Assembly (NCBI GenBank): GCA_001414485.1
Contig: LLEY01000196.1
Coordinates: 40,829 to 104,828 of the forward strand
Reading direction: 5' to 3'
DNA: 64,000 bases
Origin: Calycina herbarum
Lineage: Eukaryota; Ascomycota; Leotiomycetes; Helotiales; Pezizellaceae
Positions 59,443-64,000 of the stretch are shown here, piece after piece (position 1 is the stretch's first letter; each line of letters opens with the position of its first letter). The translations under genes and the position numbers were made by a program. The notes under the pieces are model-generated. The model was not told where the DNA came from and did not search any database. It saw only the letters and a list, made by a program, of their open reading frames with translations.

Positions 59443-60833
59443 CTACGGACTCCTATCTCCCTCCCTCTTACTCCTCTTACTAGTATCCTCCAACTCGACC
59501 CCCTCCCAAGCTCCCTGTAACTCAGCGATCGACCTCTTCTTTCCCGATAGCCTCTTCCCCTCGATCTCAAAAAACTCCTTCTCCTTGATAGCAGCCAATT
59601 CCAAAATCTCAGTCGACTCAGTATCCAGTTCCGGTTTCAAAATCCCCGGACGAGAAATCGCTCGTCGGAGAAAGGAATGAATGTTATTTTGCGTTTGAGG
59701 GGTTAAAGGGCCATCTTTTGTTTTTGCGGTTCGCTTTCCGAAGTAGAATACTAGGATAAGGAGGAAGAAGATGGAGAAGGTGGAGGTTATTGCTATGGCT
59801 GCTTTTATAGGGGTGGTGAGTGTGGGGTTTGTTGGGGGGCCTATGGGCGTGGTTGTTGGTTGGGGGGGGAGAGGCAGCGGCTGTGACGATAGAGATTGGT
59901 GCTTGTGATGTGCTAATGATGTTGCTTGGTGTGGGTGTTGAGGATGGGGGCTCGGTGGATGGGTTTTGGGAATCGGTTGATGATGTGTCTGAGGTGGACG
60001 AGGAGATGGTTGAGCTTATGAGTGTTGTGGGATCGTTGTTGGTTGTGAGTGTGGGTGTTGAGTCGGGAGTTGAGGACTTGGGTGGGTCTGAGGTCGGTGT
60101 TGGTGTTGGTGAAGGCGTTGATTGTGGTGTGTTTGTTGTAATGATGGTATTTACGATGGTGGGAGCAGGTACTGTGGATATTATTGGAACAGGTGTATTT
60201 GTTGGTTGAACTACTACTGGCGTAGATGAAGATACGGGAGCTGGAGCTTTCTAAATTATTTTCTTATCAGCACTCGTGTAATTTAAAACAAATCTCAGTT
60301 TATATCCATGAGCGATGTATGCAGCCTGGAAAATAACAAGGGACACAACCTCAGCTTCAAATGAATACTAGCAAACGGGGGATCATACCTGTGGAGAATC
60401 AACATTAAAAGTCCCCGAGACCCCCATTCTCACACTATCCTTCCGGTCCAAAAGTCGAAGCACGGTTCCGGATCCCGCAAATGGAGACAAATCTGATTCT
60501 GTAGGTGTCCAGGTAAAAGATTTCCCGTCGAGTCCCGCTGAACAAACAATTATTAGTGTTCTTCGATTGGAAAACAAGCTTGCTTCGCTAACAATTGTAT
60601 GAAGAGTGGACAGAAAATAATATACTGGACGTACAAGTAATAAGTTTAGGCGAAACACTGTTACCACTTGCGGATTCCAAGGTCAGATCTCCCGAATTCA
60701 CTGTAATGTCCCAACTAACAGTCAGAGCATTACCCGCAGAAATCTTAGTCCCGGGAGTAGGACTGCTAAATATTATATTTCCCGCTTCGACTGGTATTAT
60801 ACATGCAATAAAAAGGAGGGTGTAAAATAGCAT
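59443..60833 (-). CDS. Kre9/Knh1-like single-pass surface protein, frameshifted in a C-run
   Basis: Three exons: 60833-60665, 60537-60389 and 60250-59443. Introns are 127 bases (GTAACA...GTTCAG, phase 1) and 138 bases (GTATGA...ATTTAG, phase 0). The start MLFYTLLFIACIIPVEAG is a signal peptide and is preferred over an ATG ten codons upstream. Residues about 20-106 form a Kre9/Knh1-type beta domain (IIFSSPTPGTKISAGNALTV, SFTWTPTESDLSPF, SVRMGVSGTFNV). A Pro/Ser/Thr-rich stalk follows, then a transmembrane helix (FSIFFLLILVFYFGKR) and a charged cytosolic tail of about 85 residues. The stalk frame and the helix frame are offset by one base at an eight-C run (59862-59869). The usual role is cell-wall glucan or surface sensing. 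Confidence 0.75.
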
Positions 60834-61729
60834 TGCGAAGTTTGGGAAACATGGCCGATCCAAAGGAGAGAAGAGTGAAAGGGAGGGGAGAAAAGCAGAA
60901 AATACAACGAGGGGAAGACATAATGAATAACTTGCAACCTAACGGTGCGATTCGCGAAGAAAGCATTTTTGATACGAAGGATCGGTGAGAAGCTTGAGCT
61001 CTACTTTTGTTCTACCACATGATACAGATGGGGCTGAAGGGATGGATGCGAGAGGATTCCTGGTGTAACGTAAATTACTTAATTCAACATACACCAGATC
61101 CTTTTGTGAATTCTCGTCTCGCGGTGCATATTTAGGCTTCAATTGAGTGCGCTGAGTGGTTGAATTTGTGCTTGAAACTGGCAGTGTGCTGGTGCGAGGA
61201 GTTTTGATTGTGAAGGAAGGTAGGCGAGCATTTCGCTTTCCCGGGAATTCAATCTGGCTTAGCGAGGGATTGTTGATGTGGCGGGGTCATTGTGCGTTCT
61301 TTACAAGAGTATTGAAATGCCCCGAGAGTTCCTTTATTTTACTAAACAATCTGGACATCGACCTTCGCCTGTGGTCTCGAGTCCTTCAATTGAGAAGTAC
61401 GGCGTAAGGAAGTCCCGCTTAGCAAGGTCGTCTACTTGCTAGCGCGTTATTGACGTGGTGCTAGCGTGTTTGAATATAAAATTAAAGCACTTCACTTGAA
61501 GATATCCAGTTGGTTCATACCTTTGGTGGGTTTGCTCCCTGGTTGTGATTGGCTTGAGAGGGATTAAATATGGGGATGGTTTAGCCGAAAATGGCAAGAA
61601 TAGGAGCATAAGGAAGGTGAATCCGAGAGTTTAGCATCCGGTTCTCGGTTAGCGTTACTTATTGAGAAGGAAAACAGGACAATATGAATAGAGGTTGACG
61701 AAGATATTTATTGGTGTTGTGGTGCATGA
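60834..61729. other. Divergent intergenic region between the Kre9/Knh1-like and Whi2-like genes
   Basis: No coding frame with support. It must hold both promoters, as the two genes point away from each other. A pyrimidine-rich leader is seen on the - strand just before 60833. No clear TATA box. Confidence 0.5.
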
Positions 61730-63560
61730 ATGTCACCCTATATCTCCCTGACTCCGAGCCTAGACAGGGTCTGTGCCAGCAGATTTAGCGCCAATCGACA
61801 GTCGCCAAGGCCAGCAGTCCAGGTGCTTTCGCATCTCCAACTTCAAGTCAACAACCGCCTCACAATCCAATCTCCTTACTCTCTGCTCCACCGGTAATCT
61901 TAATACAGCCAATTGTCTCAACCGACCATCCAATTCTAGAATTCAGCAATCACGTTGTCACTCACAGAAGAAGCCATCGACGGTCCGTCCGTTGGGCTGC
62001 AGGACGAGGGAGATCATCACGACCACAATAACAACCTCGACCAAGCATCGAAACTGGAGTCCGGTATAATAGCCCGCGCCCATTCCCCCCCTCCGCAATA
62101 TCCTAATTCGGAACCGTCAACCTCCGCACCTGCCTCGCCTTGCCCTCCACCTTTCTCCTCCCTCTATACCTCGACAGCCGAAGTCGTCGAAGCATACAAG
62201 ACAGCAGTAACAGAAGCTGGCGCATCAGGGTCGGTCCCAGCATACGCGCCCCTTGCAAGCGAATCACACCAAGCTTCAGCCTCTCGAGACGACGACGACG
62301 ACGACGTTGTCGCCGAAACTAAGGCAGCTCTCCCCCAGGATACCAAAGGAGAATCTTCCAAAAAGGACGACGATTCAGAACCGCCGCCGGCATATTCAGA
62401 GGGTTCTAGCCCGCTCGACTCTTTTACATATCTGATGGCGGCCGCCGGAGGAGCTGCGAGTATCATTACTCAGGTGCAGCAGGGTGGTGCTCCGCCGATT
62501 AATACTCTGGGAGGCATGTAGACAATTTGCCATCGAGGTTGTACAGCTAGCTAATTAGTTTCAAAGATGTTGGCGCAGATGAAAACATCACTATGGACCT
62601 TCGGTATGGATGATTTATCAACCAACCCACGGAATGCGCAAGTACTAATACATATACATAGGGGCCAACGATTTACACTTTCCCGCGACGAACTCCTAAC
62701 CCTACCCGAATTCGTCCTCCTATCCCTCTTCCCTAATGGTCTTCTACCAGATGGACACTTGAACACATATCAAGAAGGCGATGCCTTCCAAGTTGATGTC
62801 GGTGAAGCCAAACATACTCGCAATTTGCTTCGTAATTCAAATTTATACATTGCTGACCTGACTTCACAGTATGATCCAGCTTCCCTCCAATACATGCTCG
62901 AATTCTTCCGCAACGTCGCGCAGACGATCCCATCAGGTTCCAACTCGCCATCGACGGGCCCCGAGGCGGACGCGATACCCATTGAACCTATGGCTGGGTC
63001 GGCGAGAGAAATGTTGCAGGATCGCGCGGGGATAATTGTACTAAGAGAGGATTTAGATTTCTACGTTATTCCCCCAAAAGCGGACATCGAGCAAGTGGAG
63101 ATGATTGATGTTAAGAGGGCAGCCGGGAAGGCCCTGTTGAAGCAGGATGGGATATTTTCCGGACTGAGAAGGAGTGAGGAGACCGGGACTACAGAGCAGC
63201 ATTTGATTGAGATGTTGACTGCTGGGTATGTTTATGTTGCAATTACAATTCAGGGTTACACTAAAAATAAACAGTGGATTCAACCACGAAGATCACTGGG
63301 GTCACCGTGCAAACGAACCAAACAAAGCAGTCATATGCTCCCTCGCTCTCGCGCGATTACGCACCGATATCCGAGGCGCAGAAATGGGATCCAACGCAGT
63401 AGGAATGGCACAAAAGCTTCTCTTGTTCTGGCGGAAACCAGCAAGGAGATGTTGGTGGGAGGGAGTAGAACTCGATAATGTGGAGGGAGTGGATGGGAAA
63501 TTAAAGGTTTGGATTAGGAGGGTGTGGACTCTGGAGATGAGCGTTATTGGGTTGCGTTAA
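61730..63560 (+). CDS. Whi2-like BTB-domain protein, ~493 aa
   Basis: Six exons proposed: 61730-61822, 61940-62513, 62567-62603, 62662-62797, 62870-63225 and 63275-63560. The joins leave one open frame of 494 codons. The intron after 62513 starts GC and ends AG (CTGGGAG|GCATGT...CAAAG). The N-terminal half is acidic and Pro-rich (PPPQYPNSEPS, DDDDDD, EPPPAYSEG). The C-terminal half reads DVGADENITMDLRGQRFTLS, then LPEFVLLSLFPNG, a BTB-like domain of the fungal Whi2 family, and ends KVWIRRVWTLEMSVIGLR. Yeast Whi2, of similar length, works with Psr phosphatases in stress and nutrient signalling. The first exon (MSPYISLTPSLDR) is the least certain part; without it there is no in-frame ATG. Confidence 0.82.
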
Positions 63561-63883
63561 AACAGGAACGTGTTTAGCCCCCTTCTCTCTTTTCCCCATT
63601 TTCCTTAATTGTGTGTGTTTTTTGAAGGCTTTTTTCCTTGTATCTTCTGAATGAGCAGAGAGTTTTTGGTTCGAAGATATTGTTTTACACCCAACCTGGC
63701 CTGGAAAGCCACCCTTTTTATAGTTTGGGGAATATATCCATTTGAGAGTTATGAGAAAGAGACTCTTTTAGTACATTAAAAATTAGAATTTCAAAGTGTT
63801 TGGGCTGAGTGAGTGTTTTGCTTGTTGATGGTTTTTTGGTTGTGATCGGGTCAGAAAGATATTAGATAAAATTTGTGGTGGTG
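63561..63883. other. 3' flank of the Whi2-like gene
   Basis: T-rich with no coding frame. Probable 3' untranslated region, followed by AT-rich intergenic sequence. Confidence 0.45.
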
Positions 63884-63960
63884 TGGTAATGCCCAAGTGG
63901 GCTAAAACATTCGGACTGTAGTCTGCTATTCTTCATGGCAATTGATTCACTGTAGGAGTT
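63884..63960 (+). pseudogene. Fragment resembling mitochondrial tRNA-Tyr
   Basis: The stretch aatGCCCAAGTGGGCTAAA resembles an organellar D-arm region. It is followed by ttcggaCTGTAGtctgc (anticodon loop with GTA), a long variable arm (tattcttcatggcaattgat), and ctgtagg as the start of a T-stem that then breaks off. Class-II tRNA-Tyr with a long variable arm is typical of fungal mitochondria. The acceptor and T-loop are not intact, so I read it as a nuclear copy of mitochondrial DNA. Confidence 0.4.
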
Positions 63961-64000
63961 ATTGTTGAGGGAACACCGGTGGAGATTTTGATTAATGTTC

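Noticed and set aside
60251..60388. Premature TAG in the Kre9/Knh1-like gene if the nearer acceptor at 60326 is used
   Set aside because: Using the acceptor at 60251 gives a 138-base phase-0 intron and removes the stop, so no nonsense mutation is needed.
61955..62069. Non-AUG (TTG) start for the Whi2-like gene
   Set aside because: An upstream exon with ATG at 61730 joins in phase through a 117-base intron, giving a length close to that of yeast Whi2.

Overview
The window is a chromosomal segment of a filamentous ascomycete (Pezizomycotina; Leotiomycetes is my best guess, not proven). The evidence is short GT-AG introns with CTRAY-type branch sites, fungal-only families (Kre9/Knh1-like wall protein, CIA30 protein, Whi2-like protein, fungal bZIP), and blocks of retrotransposon sequence with CpA/TpG turned into TpA in the manner of repeat-induced point mutation (RIP). 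In those blocks Gln and Trp codons have become stops, and motif Cys, His and Asp codons have become Tyr and Asn.

Layout. 1-20825 is a stack of dead transposons. A Ty3/gypsy element (A, + strand) is split by a complete 6.76 kb gypsy element (B, - strand, two 455 bp LTRs, 5 bp target duplication). Next come a gag-like remnant, a truncated second copy of B, and a Ty1/copia element that carries a 1.86 kb Fot1/pogo-type DNA transposon in its RNase H region. 21.4-32.2 kb is an island of secreted-protein genes and tandem repeats: a 405-residue secreted protein, an ankyrin gene with a broken frame, two relatives of a secreted family with a Gly-Cys-Thr...His signature (one intact, one truncated and carrying a stop), and a four-exon secreted protein. 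The two related genes are separated by a second degraded block (26.4-28.95 kb) made of nested inverted repeats.

32.2-55.9 kb is gene-poor but not visibly degraded. The only genes I support there are a CIA30-domain protein (37961-38563, -) and a bZIP regulator (40588-41377, -); it also holds small foldback elements. 55.9-64 kb is ordinary: a nuclear tRNA-Ile(AAT), a DUF2306-type multi-pass membrane protein, a Kre9/Knh1-like single-pass surface protein with a homopolymer frameshift, a six-exon Whi2-like BTB protein with a GC-AG intron, and a fragment resembling mitochondrial tRNA-Tyr.

No metabolic pathway or operon-like system is visible. The points most worth following are two mutually similar long introns in one gene (30979-32190), which look like introner-like elements, and the linked secreted-protein pair whose Cys-His spacing resembles the CNF1-type deamidase signature. 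All intron boundaries were read by eye from reading frame and splice motifs.
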